Positions 15,084-23,544 of a DNA stretch of 35,925 bases are shown piece after piece. Within the stretch, counting starts at the first letter, position 1. Every line of letters starts with the position of its first letter. The DNA comes from a virus: IMG/VR virus record IMGVR_UViG_3300047450_000086, positions 1 to 35,925 of that record; one strand, written 5' to 3'. The notes under the pieces are model-generated. The model saw only the letters and a program-made list of their open reading frames with translations, searched no databases and was not told the DNA's origin. The position numbers and the translations under genes are program-made.

Positions 15084-16718
15084 ATGGCGGAGTTATTTGG
15101 GTTTTCCCTTGATAAAGGAGACCAAAAGAAAAAGAAGCAGCAGGGGTTAATCTCCCCTGTTGCTCCTAATAATGACGACGGGACCGTAACAATCTCCGCT
15201 GGAGGTTATTACGGTCAATATGTTGATATGGAGGGTGTCTCCAGAAATGAGTTTGAGCAGATCCGAAAGTATCGCGAAGTCTCATTACACCCTGAAGTTG
15301 ACTCCGCAATTGATGAAGTAGTCAACGAAGCAATCGTTGCAGATGGTGATGACTCACCAGTAGAAATCGAACTCTCTAATCTTGAGCAGAGCGAGTCAAT
15401 CAAGAAGAGAATCAGAGAAGAATTTAACGAGATCAAACGCTTGCTGCAGTTTGATAAAAAGTGCTACCATATTTTCAGACGTTGGTATATTGACGGAAGA
15501 CTTTATTATCATAAAGTAATTGATGTAACAAAACCCACTGAGGGTATCAAAGAACTTCGCTACATTGATCCACTGAAGGTCAAGAAAATGCGTGAGGTTA
15601 AAAAGAAACCTGCGGCAGGTGGTGGAGATAAAGCAAAAGTTTTAAACTACGGTGATGTAAACGAATACTATCTCTACAATCCCAAAGGAGTATTCAACCA
15701 TAAAGCAGCGGTTAGTCTTGCAGGGAACGATCAACTTGGTGTGAAGATTGCACCCGATGCGATCACGTTCTGCACGTCAGGACTGATGGACATGAATCAA
15801 AATCTGCCATTGTCCTATCTGCATAAGGCACTGAAAGCAGTTAACCAACTGAGAATGATTGAAGATTCTCTGGTTATCTACAGAATGTCCCGCGCACCAG
15901 AACGTAGAATTTTCTACATTGACGTTGGTAATCTTCCAAAGGTCAAGGCAGAACAATATCTGCGTGAAGTTATGTCTCGCTATAGAAATAAACTGGTATA
16001 TGATGCCAGCACTGGTGAGATTCGTGACGACAAAAAGTTCATGAGTATGCTGGAAGACTTCTGGTTACCTCGCCGCGAAGGTGGTAGAGGTACAGAGATT
16101 ACTACACTTCCTGGTGCTCAGAATCTTGGAGAACTGAAGGACGTTGAATACTTCCTGAAGAAACTCTACAAATCGCTAAACCTCCCACCATCTCGCGTGG
16201 GCGAGGAAAAGGGATTTAGTCTTGGACGCTCTAATGAGATCCTGCGCGATGAACTTAAGTTCATCAAGTTTGTCGGTAGACTCCGCAAGCAATTCTCACA
16301 TCTCTTCAATGATATGTTGAAGACTCAGTTGATCCTCAAAGGTGTTATCACTGTGGATGACTGGGAATTGATGGAACAGCATATTCAATATGACTATCTG
16401 TTTGATAACCATTTCACAGAACTCAAAGAGATTGAGATGATCGGTGAGAGATTAAACCTCGTAGAAAGAATGCAACCTTTCATGGGTGTTTATTACTCCA
16501 ATGATCATATCAAGCGTCAGATCCTACAGCAAAAAGAATCCGAGATTGAAGAGATCCGCATTCAAATTGAGAAGGAGAAGAAGTCTGGTGAACTTATGGA
16601 TACTCCAGTCATGCCAGTGGAAGATCCTAATGCTGCTGCTCCACCAGCAGGCGGTCCAGTTGATACATCAACAAAACCTCCTATGAAAGCACAGACTTCT
16701 AAAGAAGTTGAAAACTAA
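15084..16718 (+). CDS. 20: Portal vertex protein gp20
   Basis: 544 residues (T4 524). Recognisable gp20 blocks: YRE(V)SLHPEVDSAIDEVVNE, RRWYIDGRLYYHKVIDV, LRMIEDSLVIYRMSRAPERR, FYIDVGNLPKVKAEQYLREV and the SRVGEEKGFSLGRSNEILRD stretch widely used as a cyanophage marker gene. Twelve copies form the ring at one capsid vertex through which gp17 packages DNA and to which the neck attaches. The C-terminal tail is rich in Pro, Ala and Thr (APPAGGPVDTSTKPP). Confidence 0.97.
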   Translation: MAELFGFSLDKGDQKKKKQQGLISPVAPNNDDGTVTISAGGYYGQYVDMEGVSRNEFEQIRKYREVSLHPEVDSAIDEVVNEAIVADGDDSPVEIELSNLEQSESIKKRIREEFNEIKRLLQFDKKCYHIFRRWYIDGRLYYHKVIDVTKPTEGIKELRYIDPLKVKKMREVKKKPAAGGGDKAKVLNYGDVNEYYLYNPKGVFNHKAAVSLAGNDQLGVKIAPDAITFCTSGLMDMNQNLPLSYLHKALKAVNQLRMIEDSLVIYRMSRAPERRIFYIDVGNLPKVKAEQYLREVMSRYRNKLVYDASTGEIRDDKKFMSMLEDFWLPRREGGRGTEITTLPGAQNLGELKDVEYFLKKLYKSLNLPPSRVGEEKGFSLGRSNEILRDELKFIKFVGRLRKQFSHLFNDMLKTQLILKGVITVDDWELMEQHIQYDYLFDNHFTELKEIEMIGERLNLVERMQPFMGVYYSNDHIKRQILQQKESEIEEIRIQIEKEKKSGELMDTPVMPVEDPNAAAPPAGGPVDTSTKPPMKAQTSKEVEN

Positions 16719-16725
16719 ATAACTT

Positions 16726-16733
16726 TATAAATT
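16726..16733 (+). promoter_or_regulatory. Weak late promoter candidate TATAAATT
   Basis: Seven of eight bases match TATAAATA, 11 bases before the gp67-like gene. Spacing would give an almost leaderless mRNA, and the sequence is AT-rich, so this may be a chance match. Confidence 0.3.
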
Positions 16734-16744
16734 AATTTACAATT

Positions 16745-17014
16745 ATGACTGTTACTAAAGAATTGATTGACAAAATTGTTAACGGAGAGAACTCTGTTGC
16801 ATCTGATGAGGTGATTGATCTTCTGTATGCTAAGGCATCTGAAGCATTAGATTCTTATAAAAAAGAATATGCTGGTCAACTCATGAATCCAACCGAAGGA
16901 GAACCTGAAGTTGGTGAAGGTGATCCTAACATTGATGCTCCGCAACCAGAAGGATCCGCAGAACAGGAGATTGAAGAACCTACCACCGAAACCGAACCCG
17001 AAGAAGAACAATGA
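16745..17014 (+). CDS. 67: Prohead core protein, gp67-like
   Basis: 89 residues placed exactly where T4 has genes 67 and 68 between portal and protease. The N-terminal third is helical (TKELIDKIVNGENSVASDEV), and the C-terminal half is almost purely acidic and Pro-rich (EGEPEVGEGDPNIDAPQPEG then EIEEPTTETEPEEEQ), as in T4 gp67, an 80-residue internal core protein with an acidic tail. T4 gp67 helps form the prohead core and is cut by the gp21 protease. Assignment rests on position and composition, not on strong residue identity. It overlaps gp21 by ATGA. Confidence 0.7.
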   Translation: MTVTKELIDKIVNGENSVASDEVIDLLYAKASEALDSYKKEYAGQLMNPTEGEPEVGEGDPNIDAPQPEGSAEQEIEEPTTETEPEEEQ

Positions 17015-17655
17015 AACTAATCGTAGAGCACATTGAAGATATTGAACTTCTCACTGAAGAGAAGGATGGAAAAGAGTATACATATATTCAGGGAGTATTT
17101 TTACAGGGCGATATCAAAAATCGCAATGGGAGAGTATATCCGATGCCTGTTCTTCAGCGCGAAGTAACTAACTACAACGAAAATTTCGTTCAAAAGTCCC
17201 GTGCTCTAGGTGAACTCGGTCATCCTGATGGTCCTACCATCAACCTTGATCGTGTTTCACATAAGATTGTAGAACTCTATCAAGATGGTGCAAACTATAT
17301 TGGTAAGGCAAAATTACTTGAAACTCCTATGGGATCAATTGCCAAGAATCTCCTTAGAGAAGGTGTTCAACTTGGAGTTTCTTCCAGAGGTGTAGGAAGT
17401 CTTGAATCCAAAGGTGGATCAAATTATGTCAGGGATGACTTTATGCTTACAACTGCTGCTGATATTGTTGCTGATCCTTCTGCCCCAGATGCATTCGTCA
17501 ACGGAATCATGGAAGGAAAAGAATGGGTCTGGAACAATGGGGCATTTAAAGAAGCAGAACTCCAGCAAGTAAAAGAAGATTTAGAGAGAGTATCACGCGG
17601 AGCACTTGAGGGTAAAATCCTTGAGAGCTTTGAGAAACTGCTCTCTAACTTATAA
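17011..17655 (+). CDS. 21: Prohead core protease gp21
   Basis: 214 residues (T4 212). It aligns well by eye with T4 gp21: YIQGVFLQGDIKNRNGRVYP near the N terminus, RALGELGHPDGPTINLDRVS with the presumed catalytic His, LGVSSRGVGSLES with the catalytic Ser, and LTTAADIVADPSAPDAFVNG. The protease cleaves scaffold, core and capsid proteins during head maturation; its T4 consensus (I/L)XE occurs in gp23 here at LTE (residues 49-51). The start overlaps the gp67-like stop, so the two are probably translationally coupled. Confidence 0.95.
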   Translation: MKLIVEHIEDIELLTEEKDGKEYTYIQGVFLQGDIKNRNGRVYPMPVLQREVTNYNENFVQKSRALGELGHPDGPTINLDRVSHKIVELYQDGANYIGKAKLLETPMGSIAKNLLREGVQLGVSSRGVGSLESKGGSNYVRDDFMLTTAADIVADPSAPDAFVNGIMEGKEWVWNNGAFKEAELQQVKEDLERVSRGALEGKILESFEKLLSNL

Positions 17656-17659
17656 ATTT

Positions 17660-17667
17660 AATAAATA
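17660..17667 (+). promoter_or_regulatory. Late promoter AATAAATA of gene 22
   Basis: A full match 39 bases before the scaffold start; a TATAAATT (7 of 8) lies nine bases further upstream at 17651. Confidence 0.75.
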
Positions 17668-17706
17668 AGTAATAGAAAAACTAAGGTCCTTTAGGGGTTA
17701 TTTTAA

Positions 17707-18792
17707 ATGGCTAATTCGTTAAACGAGAAATTTGAGGATTTCGTATCAGAAAACGTCGATGCGGAGACTGTTACAGAAATGAACAACGCTGTCACTGCTG
17801 GTGCTGCTCCAGCTGAAGGTTCACATCTTCCTGCCGCTACTGGTTCTGATGTTGCTGTTGCCAATGTTGAACCAATGGCTGCAGGATCATCCGCCGAGTA
17901 CTCAGGTAAGTTTGAGAACTCTGGTGCTAAGGCTGCTGCTCCAGTTAAAAAGTCTAAGACTGCAGTTAACTCGGGCGAAGGCAAGCAAGATCCTATGCCT
18001 AAATTAGAAGGTGGCAAGGATATGGCTGGCAAGAAAGTTAGCCGTGGTGGCGGGGACGCAATGCCTAAACTTGCTAAGGAAGAAATTGATGTTACTGATG
18101 ACATCAATGCTCTCGTTAATGGCGAGGATCTTTCTGAAGAGTTTAAGGAAAAGGCAACAACAATTTTCAGCGCCGCTGTTTCTTCTAGAATTGATGAAGA
18201 AACCAAGCGTCTGGAAGAAAGCTATGCTGCTCAGTTGAATGAGCAAATTGACGTGATCAAGGAGGAAATGTCATCTAAGGTTGACTCCTTCTTGAATTAT
18301 ATTGTAGAACAATGGATTAATGATAACAAGCTCGCAATCAACGAAGGTATTCGCACCGAGATTGCTGAGTCCTTTATGTCTGCTCTTAAGGGAGTGTTCA
18401 CCGAACACTACATGGATATTCCAGAAGAGAAGTACGATATGGTTGAGGGGATGAGCGAAAAACTAGATGAAATGGAGTCAAAACTCAACGAACAAATTGA
18501 CAAGAATGTTGAATTAAATTCTGCTCTGGGAGAATTCGTCAAAGAATCTATCGTTGCCGAAGTATCTCAGGGTCTCGCTGATACTCAGAAAGAAAAACTT
18601 TCCTCCCTTGCTGAGGGTGTAGAGTTTGTTTCCGAAGAGTCATTCAAAGAGAAGATTGAAACTATCAAGGAAAACTATTTCCCCAAGACTTCAATCAATG
18701 AGAGCGTAGAAGAATCTGAGCCTGTTGCCGAGAAGGCAATCCCTGCAGGCATGGAGAGATATGTTTCCGCAATCTCACGCTACAATAAGTGA
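17707..18792 (+). CDS. 22: Prohead scaffold protein gp22
   Basis: 361 residues, longer than T4 gp22 (269). Located between protease and major capsid genes as in T4. The N-terminal half is of low complexity, rich in Ala, Gly and Lys (SGAKAAAPVKKSKTAVNSGE). The C-terminal half is strongly helical and acidic (EETKRLEESYAAQLNEQIDV, DEMESKLNEQIDKNVELNSA), as expected for a coiled-coil scaffold, and ends AIPAGMERYVSAISRYNK, a form I recognise from cyanophage gp22. The protein makes the internal core around which gp23 assembles and is then degraded by gp21. Several LxE sites suitable for gp21 are visible. Confidence 0.9.
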   Translation: MANSLNEKFEDFVSENVDAETVTEMNNAVTAGAAPAEGSHLPAATGSDVAVANVEPMAAGSSAEYSGKFENSGAKAAAPVKKSKTAVNSGEGKQDPMPKLEGGKDMAGKKVSRGGGDAMPKLAKEEIDVTDDINALVNGEDLSEEFKEKATTIFSAAVSSRIDEETKRLEESYAAQLNEQIDVIKEEMSSKVDSFLNYIVEQWINDNKLAINEGIRTEIAESFMSALKGVFTEHYMDIPEEKYDMVEGMSEKLDEMESKLNEQIDKNVELNSALGEFVKESIVAEVSQGLADTQKEKLSSLAEGVEFVSEESFKEKIETIKENYFPKTSINESVEESEPVAEKAIPAGMERYVSAISRYNK

Positions 18793-18799
18793 TCTAAAT

Positions 18800-18807
18800 T
18801 ATAAATA
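18800..18807 (+). promoter_or_regulatory. Late promoter TATAAATA of gene 23
   Basis: A perfect T4-type late consensus 43 bases before the major capsid start, with a strong AAGGAG (18838-18843) ribosome binding site. Probably the strongest late unit in the window. Confidence 0.88.
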
Positions 18808-18849
18808 AGTTATAGTTCACAAACATTAAATTTTTCCAAGGAGAACAAA

Positions 18850-20202
18850 ATGTTCAATACCGAACAACTCCAGGAGAAGTGGGCACCTGTTCTGACTCAC
18901 GGCGATCTCCCCGAGATCAAAGATAGTTACAAGAAGGCTGTTACCACTCAACTTCTGGAAAACCAAGAGAAATTCCTCCGTGAGGAGAGAATGCTGACCG
19001 AAGCGCCTACTAACGCTGGTCCTATCAATACACCTACCACAGGTAGTGGAAACGTAGCAGGTTTCGACCCCGTACTGATCTCCCTGATCCGTCGCTCGAT
19101 GCCTAACCTGATCGCCTATGATATTTGTGGCGTTCAACCAATGAACGGTCCTACTGGACTGATCTTCGCGATGCGTTCACGCACCGAATCTCAGACTGGT
19201 GACGAGACCTTCTATAACGAAGTTAACTCTGCTTTCTCTGGTACTGCTTACGACAGTGGTAACTCTGCTGGTGGTACTGCTCCTACTGGAACCAACCCTG
19301 CTGTTCTTAACGACAGCGGCACCTATGGTTCTGCTGGCGCAATGGCAACAGGAACTGCTGAAGCTCTGGGCGAAGCCGCTGCTAGCGTATTCCCTGAAAT
19401 GGCATTCAGCATCGAGAAGATTGCCGTTACTGCTAAGTCACGCGCTCTGAAAGCTGAGTACAGCATCGAACTCGCACAAGACCTGAAGGCAATTCATGGT
19501 CTGGATGCCGAGACTGAACTCGCTAACATCCTCTCTGCTGAGATCCTCACCGAAATCAACAGAGAAGTCGTTCGTACCGTATTCCGCTCCGCTAAGCCTG
19601 GTGCTCAGCAGAACGTTGCTACTCAAGGTACATTCGACATGGACGTTGATTCCAACGGACGTTGGAGCGTTGAGAAGTTCAAGGGTCTCCTCTTCCAGAT
19701 TGAGCGTGAAATGAACGCCATCGCAAAAGAGACTCGTAGAGGGAAGGGCAACATGCTCGTCTGTTCTTCAGACGTTGCTTCCGCCCTGTCAATGGCTGGT
19801 GTCCTTGACTACAACCCTGCTCTTAACACAGGTCTGAACGTTGATGACACTGGCAGCACCTTCGTTGGTACGCTGAACGGTCGCATCCGCGTTTACATTG
19901 ATCCTTATTCTGCACTGCCTACTGAGGGCGCTAACGCTGCTCAGTTCTTCATTGCTGGTTATAAGGGTACTTCACCTTATGACGCTGGTCTGTTCTATTG
20001 CCCATATGTACCTCTGCAGATGGTACGTGCAATCGGACCTGACACCTTCCAGCCCAAGATCGGATTCAAGACTCGCTACGGCATGGTCCTCAACCCATTT
20101 GCTAAAGGCGAAACTGCTCTTTCCAACTCCGATCCCGTCAACGCTGGTAACCTCAGCACTAACGTCTACTACAGACGTGTCCGTGTTACCAACCTCATGT
20201 GA
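18850..20202 (+). CDS. 23: Major capsid protein gp23
   Basis: 450 residues (T4 521), typical cyanophage length. Blocks: FDPVLISLIRRSMPNLIAYD, CGVQPMNGPTGLIFAMRSRT, ALKAEYSIELAQDLKAIHGL, ANILSAEILTEINREVVRTV and FIAGYKGTSPYDAGLFYCPY, all characteristic of gp23. A likely gp21 cleavage site is LTE/A at residues 49-52, which would remove a charged N-terminal peptide. Codon choice shifts to C-ending codons compared with accessory genes, as expected for the most abundant protein. It is followed 22 bases later by a strong terminator. Confidence 0.97.
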   Translation: MFNTEQLQEKWAPVLTHGDLPEIKDSYKKAVTTQLLENQEKFLREERMLTEAPTNAGPINTPTTGSGNVAGFDPVLISLIRRSMPNLIAYDICGVQPMNGPTGLIFAMRSRTESQTGDETFYNEVNSAFSGTAYDSGNSAGGTAPTGTNPAVLNDSGTYGSAGAMATGTAEALGEAAASVFPEMAFSIEKIAVTAKSRALKAEYSIELAQDLKAIHGLDAETELANILSAEILTEINREVVRTVFRSAKPGAQQNVATQGTFDMDVDSNGRWSVEKFKGLLFQIEREMNAIAKETRRGKGNMLVCSSDVASALSMAGVLDYNPALNTGLNVDDTGSTFVGTLNGRIRVYIDPYSALPTEGANAAQFFIAGYKGTSPYDAGLFYCPYVPLQMVRAIGPDTFQPKIGFKTRYGMVLNPFAKGETALSNSDPVNAGNLSTNVYYRRVRVTNLM

Positions 20203-20224
20203 TTCATCTCACATAGGACCTTAC

Positions 20225-20251
20225 AGACCCCTCACAGAGGGGTCTTTTTTT
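20225..20251 (+). terminator. Strong terminator after the major capsid gene
   Basis: A 9-bp stem (AGACCCCTC / GAGGGGTCT) with loop ACA is followed by a T run (20245-20251). It ends the late block. Confidence 0.93.
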
Positions 20252-20420
20252 ATGCTCATATGTGTAGATATTTTTAGATACATTGAGACTATGTAAAAAA
20301 GTAATAAATGTATATTACGATACACAAAGTTGGCTAGATAGTAGTAGAGTTATGCGAGGTGATCAAATGATTCAAACTTCCTCCCTATAGTATGAGTTAA
20401 ATTTGTATGGAGGTGACCAG
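20252..20420 (+). other. Intergenic stretch with weak promoter-like and duplicated start-like sequence
   Basis: No gene of convincing length. It holds AATAAATG (20303-20310; 7 of 8 to the late motif). A short ORF at 20352 (12 codons, MRGDQMIQTSSL) has a first 19 bases that closely resemble the region just before the next gene at 20406-20424 (ATGCGAGGTGATCAAATG versus TATGGAGGTGACCAGATG). This could be a decayed duplicate of that gene's start or a leader. No structure of tRNA type was seen. Confidence 0.5.
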
Positions 20421-20594
20421 ATGCACAATCTATTATCAAGGGCTCAATTAGATGAGTGGCGACATTTTGAAGACACTGTTGATGATTTACAAATAGAAAA
20501 TCAGAAATTAAATGATTACTACGAATGTCTAATTGAATGTGATTCCTTGGATCAACACCAATGTAAACGTATATGCCGAAGAATACTAATGTAG
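20421..20594 (+). CDS. Tiny hypothetical protein, 57 aa
   Basis: The ATG at 20421 has a good Shine-Dalgarno GGAGGTG at 20409-20415; a TTG at 20403 in frame is less likely. The product is polar, mainly helical and probably coiled-coil (LDEWRHFEDTVDDLQIENQK), with four cysteines in the C-terminal half (ECLIECDSLDQHQCKRICRR) whose spacing could bind a metal or form a hairpin. It sits alone between two terminators, immediately followed by the one at 20601. No family is recognised. Confidence 0.65.
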   Translation: MHNLLSRAQLDEWRHFEDTVDDLQIENQKLNDYYECLIECDSLDQHQCKRICRRILM

Positions 20595-20600
20595 TTGCAT

Positions 20601-20623
20601 GACCCCGAAAGGGGTCTTTTTTT
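20601..20623 (+). terminator. Intrinsic terminator GACCCC-GAAA-GGGGTC
   Basis: A 6-bp perfect stem with GAAA tetraloop followed by seven T (20617-20623). It separates the tiny gene from the gene 3-uvsY-uvsW operon. Confidence 0.9.
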
Positions 20624-20651
20624 ATCTAAATATCTAAAAAGTATTATAACG

Positions 20652-21167
20652 ATGACCCAAGCAAATTGGTTGGAAGATAAAATTGATAATCTGAATTACC
20701 TAGCACCACAGGGTTTTAAATTATCAATTGAACAATTTCCTAAAGTAGCATTCCTATGTCAGGCAGCAAACATTCCTGGTGTAAGAATTCCTGATATCAA
20801 TGTTGCAACTCCCTTCAGAGATATTCCTATTGCAGGGACAGAAACTGAATATGATGATCTTGTCGTCAAATTTTTAATTGATGAGGACATGACAAATTAT
20901 GTGTCAATACATAAGTGGATTGCAAAGACTGGTCTTGCAGAAAGATTTGATACTGATAAAGATCCAATAGAGGGAGATATTTCCTTAGAAATTTTAAATA
21001 GTAACTTTAATTCTAATATTCAAATTGAATTTGAGAATGCATGGCCTACTGCATTAACACCAGTTGCATTTGATGCGACGGAGCAAGGAGTTCAGTACCT
21101 TACCGCAACTGCCATCTTTAAATATACCATATATAGAATTAAGTATGATGGAGAAGTGATTAGTTAA
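20652..21167 (+). CDS. 3: Tail completion and sheath stabilizer gp3
   Basis: 171 residues from the ATG at 20652 (T4 gp3 176). A longer reading from 20595 would run through the terminator and is rejected. It shares the tube-protein fold with gp19: VAFLCQAANIPGVRIPDINV and ATPFRDIPIAGTETEYDDLV correspond to the gp19 CRSAGIPAST and PFRGRVIKLPGD elements. gp3 terminates the tail tube at the head-proximal end. Its position between 23 and uvsY is the usual cyanophage location. The stop overlaps the uvsY start (TAATG), placing a structural gene at the head of a recombination operon. Confidence 0.88.
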   Translation: MTQANWLEDKIDNLNYLAPQGFKLSIEQFPKVAFLCQAANIPGVRIPDINVATPFRDIPIAGTETEYDDLVVKFLIDEDMTNYVSIHKWIAKTGLAERFDTDKDPIEGDISLEILNSNFNSNIQIEFENAWPTALTPVAFDATEQGVQYLTATAIFKYTIYRIKYDGEVIS

Positions 21168-21595
21168 TGACATTTGAAGAGATTCAGGCGATGTGGGAAC
21201 AGGATTCAAAGATTGATCCTGTTGAACTTGATACCGCTGCACTTAGCATTCCCACACTACACTCAAAATATTTAAAAATCTTTTCGGACTACAAATTTAA
21301 AAGGAAACTAGCAGTACTAGACCTCAAACAACTCAACAGACGCAAGTTTGAATACTATGCGGGACGAGGATCTGTAGAAGAATACAAGGAAGAACCGTTT
21401 GATCTCAAGGTTCTTAAATCAGATCTGCCAATGTATATTGAGTCTGACTCTCAGGTTAAAGAACTGCAGATAAAGATTGATATGTATGAAATCATCATTG
21501 AATACCTGGAAAGTGTAATCAGGATGATCAACAATCGCTCATACCAGATCAAGAATGCGATTGAATGGAAATCATTTATTGAAGGAATTAAGTAA
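21167..21595 (+). CDS. uvsY: Recombination mediator UvsY
   Basis: 142 residues (T4 137). Contains the conserved block PTLHSKYLKIFSDYKFKRKL followed by RKFEYYAGRG, typical of cyanophage UvsY, and a helical C terminus (IIIEYLESVIRMINNRSYQI). UvsY loads UvsX recombinase onto gp32-coated single-stranded DNA. It lies between gp3 and uvsW, the T4-like uvsY-uvsW pair, with one-base overlaps on both sides (TAATG). Confidence 0.93.
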   Translation: MTFEEIQAMWEQDSKIDPVELDTAALSIPTLHSKYLKIFSDYKFKRKLAVLDLKQLNRRKFEYYAGRGSVEEYKEEPFDLKVLKSDLPMYIESDSQVKELQIKIDMYEIIIEYLESVIRMINNRSYQIKNAIEWKSFIEGIK

Positions 21596-23067
21596 TGTCT
21601 GACATTATCATTAGAAAGAAGAACGAAGTATATCTACTAATTGATTGTGAACCACATATCAAATATGAACTATCAGAGTACTTTACTTTTGAAGTACCTG
21701 ATGCAAAGTTTATGCCCCAGTACAAGAAGAAGTTCTGGGACGGTAAAATCAGATTGTTCTCTCCTGCTAATGGTGAACTGTACATCGGTCTGCTGCACTA
21801 TCTGATTGAGTGGGCGGAGGAACGAGACTATACTTATTCTTATGAGGAGAATGAGTTCTATGGCAAGGTTGTGGAAAAAGATCCTTACATTTTGCCAGCG
21901 ACTGTAAAAGAATATCTGGACTACCTTACTGAGGGTAGTCAAATTAAACCCAGAGATTATCAGTACAATGCCGTATACAAAGCACTGAAGAACTACAGAA
22001 AGATTATCTTGTCACCTACAGGGTCTGGCAAATCTTTCATGATCTATTCTCTGGTCAGATACTTTACTGCTGCACAACTTAAAACACTGATCATTGTTCC
22101 TAGTATTTCACTAGTGACACAGTTGTTTAAAGATTTCCAAGACTATGGTTGGAACGCAGAAGACTATTGTCACCAGATCTATCAAGGTGAAGCAAAGGTC
22201 TCTGATGCTCCTGTAGTCATCACAACCTGGCAGTCAATCTACAAACTGCCCAAAAAGTATTTTGATTCTTACACTGCGGTGATCGGAGACGAGTGCCATA
22301 CGTTTAAGGCAAAGTCTTTAACAAGTATTATGACGAAACTCCATGAAGCAAAATATCGCATCGGATTCACAGGTACACTGGACGGAACGAAAACTCACCG
22401 TCTGGTTCTGGAAGGTTTGTTCGGATTATCTGATCGGGTTACTAGCACTGCTGATCTTATGAAGCGAGATCAACTCTCGCAACTCAAAATTAAAATTCTT
22501 GCTCTCAGACACGAATCGTGTAAGTTTGCGACATATCAAGATGAGATGGAATACATTGTGACGCATGACAAACGCAATGTGTTCATTAAAAATCTTGTTC
22601 GTGATTTAAGTGGTAACACTCTGGTTCTATTCAATTATGTGGAGAAGCATGGGGAACCACTTTTTGATATGATAAATAAAAATATCGGTGATACCAAAAA
22701 GGTATTCTTTGTTCATGGCGGTGTAGCAGCATCTGAACGAGAAGAGATAAGAAAATTAGCAGAGGTAAATGATAACTGCGTTATCATTGCTTCCTACGGA
22801 ACCTTTTCCACAGGTATCAACATTAAAAATCTCCACAATATTATCTTTGCTTCACCCAGTAAGTCAAGGATCAGGAATCTACAATCTATTGGTAGGGTCC
22901 TTCGGAAGGGAGATAACAAGGCTCAAGCAGTGCTATATGACATTGCTGATGATTTTTCTAGGGGAAGTTATATTAACTACACACTTAATCACCTCAAAGA
23001 ACGAATCAAAGTTTACAACGAAGAGCAATTTAATTATGAAATTATCCCAGTAAACATCAAAAAATGA
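21595..23067 (+). CDS. uvsW: Recombination and repair helicase UvsW
   Basis: 490 residues (T4 503). Superfamily 2 helicase motifs are visible: motif I SPTGSGKSFM (140-149), motif II GDECH (231-235), motif III GFTGTL (258-263), a motif IV-like LVLFNYVEKH, and motif VI QSIGRVLRKG. The N-terminal KKFWDGKIRLFSPANGELYI block is the T4 UvsW-type substrate-recognition domain. UvsW unwinds branched intermediates and R-loops, and in T4 shuts off origin replication late. Its stop overlaps the following Sm-like gene. Confidence 0.95.
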   Translation: MSDIIIRKKNEVYLLIDCEPHIKYELSEYFTFEVPDAKFMPQYKKKFWDGKIRLFSPANGELYIGLLHYLIEWAEERDYTYSYEENEFYGKVVEKDPYILPATVKEYLDYLTEGSQIKPRDYQYNAVYKALKNYRKIILSPTGSGKSFMIYSLVRYFTAAQLKTLIIVPSISLVTQLFKDFQDYGWNAEDYCHQIYQGEAKVSDAPVVITTWQSIYKLPKKYFDSYTAVIGDECHTFKAKSLTSIMTKLHEAKYRIGFTGTLDGTKTHRLVLEGLFGLSDRVTSTADLMKRDQLSQLKIKILALRHESCKFATYQDEMEYIVTHDKRNVFIKNLVRDLSGNTLVLFNYVEKHGEPLFDMINKNIGDTKKVFFVHGGVAASEREEIRKLAEVNDNCVIIASYGTFSTGINIKNLHNIIFASPSKSRIRNLQSIGRVLRKGDNKAQAVLYDIADDFSRGSYINYTLNHLKERIKVYNEEQFNYEIIPVNIKK

Positions 23068-23480
23068 ACGATAAATTCTTCGGCACAATAAAATTAATGA
23101 CTGGAGAAGAAATTGTTGGTTTAGTTGAAGTCCATGAACAAGGGTTACTAATACAGGACCCATTAATATTAGAGGACATGAGTGATTTACACGATCTGTT
23201 AGGCGACAATATTAAAATATCTGGATTAAGATTATCTAAATGGATTAAATCATCAACAGACAATATCTTCTTTATAACTGATGCTAAAATAGTAACAGTT
23301 AACGAACTATTAGAACCAGGACTAACTCATTATAAAAAAGCAGTTGTTCAAATTAATGAAACTGCTAAAGAAAAACTCTCCGAAATAAGTAGGAGAGCAA
23401 ACAAGAAAAAATACAAAGGATACAGAGCATCTGTAGATCAAGCAAGAATCTTCTTTGAAGAACTTTTTAATAATTATTAA
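23064..23480 (+). CDS. Sm-like (LSm-fold) small protein, copy B, 138 aa
   Basis: Starts in the uvsW stop (ATGA). The N terminus FFGTIKLMTGEEIVGLVEV matches the (V/I)KL...(S/T)GE..(I/L) opening of the other copies, then LLIQDPLIL, a second strand set (GLRLSKWIKSSTDNIFFITD) and a strand and helix (AKIVTVNELLEPGLTHYKKA). The C terminus is extended and basic (RRANKKKYKGYRASVDQA), unlike the other copies, suggesting nucleic-acid contact. Family assignment is by pattern; function unknown. Confidence 0.65.
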   Translation: MNDKFFGTIKLMTGEEIVGLVEVHEQGLLIQDPLILEDMSDLHDLLGDNIKISGLRLSKWIKSSTDNIFFITDAKIVTVNELLEPGLTHYKKAVVQINETAKEKLSEISRRANKKKYKGYRASVDQARIFFEELFNNY

Positions 23481-23544
23481 AGCTATTGTCTCTCTTGAAC
23501 CCTTACAGAGTTATTCTACTGATAAAACTAAACCTTGTCAAGCC

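Noticed and set aside
17703-18206. Reverse ORF of 167 codons opposite the gp22 gene
   Set aside because: It lies wholly antisense to a well-supported scaffold gene, is low-complexity Ser/Ala/Leu sequence mirroring the Ala/Gly/Lys-rich gp22 part, and has no ribosome binding site.
20595-20651. Upstream extension of gp3 to a start at 20595
   Set aside because: The extension would be translated through the terminator hairpin (20601-20623); the ATG at 20652 gives the normal gp3 length.
23455-23544. Upstream extension of the 23545 oxygenase gene
   Set aside because: It begins at TTG inside the previous gene and adds residues without family support; the ATG at 23545 fits the usual N terminus.
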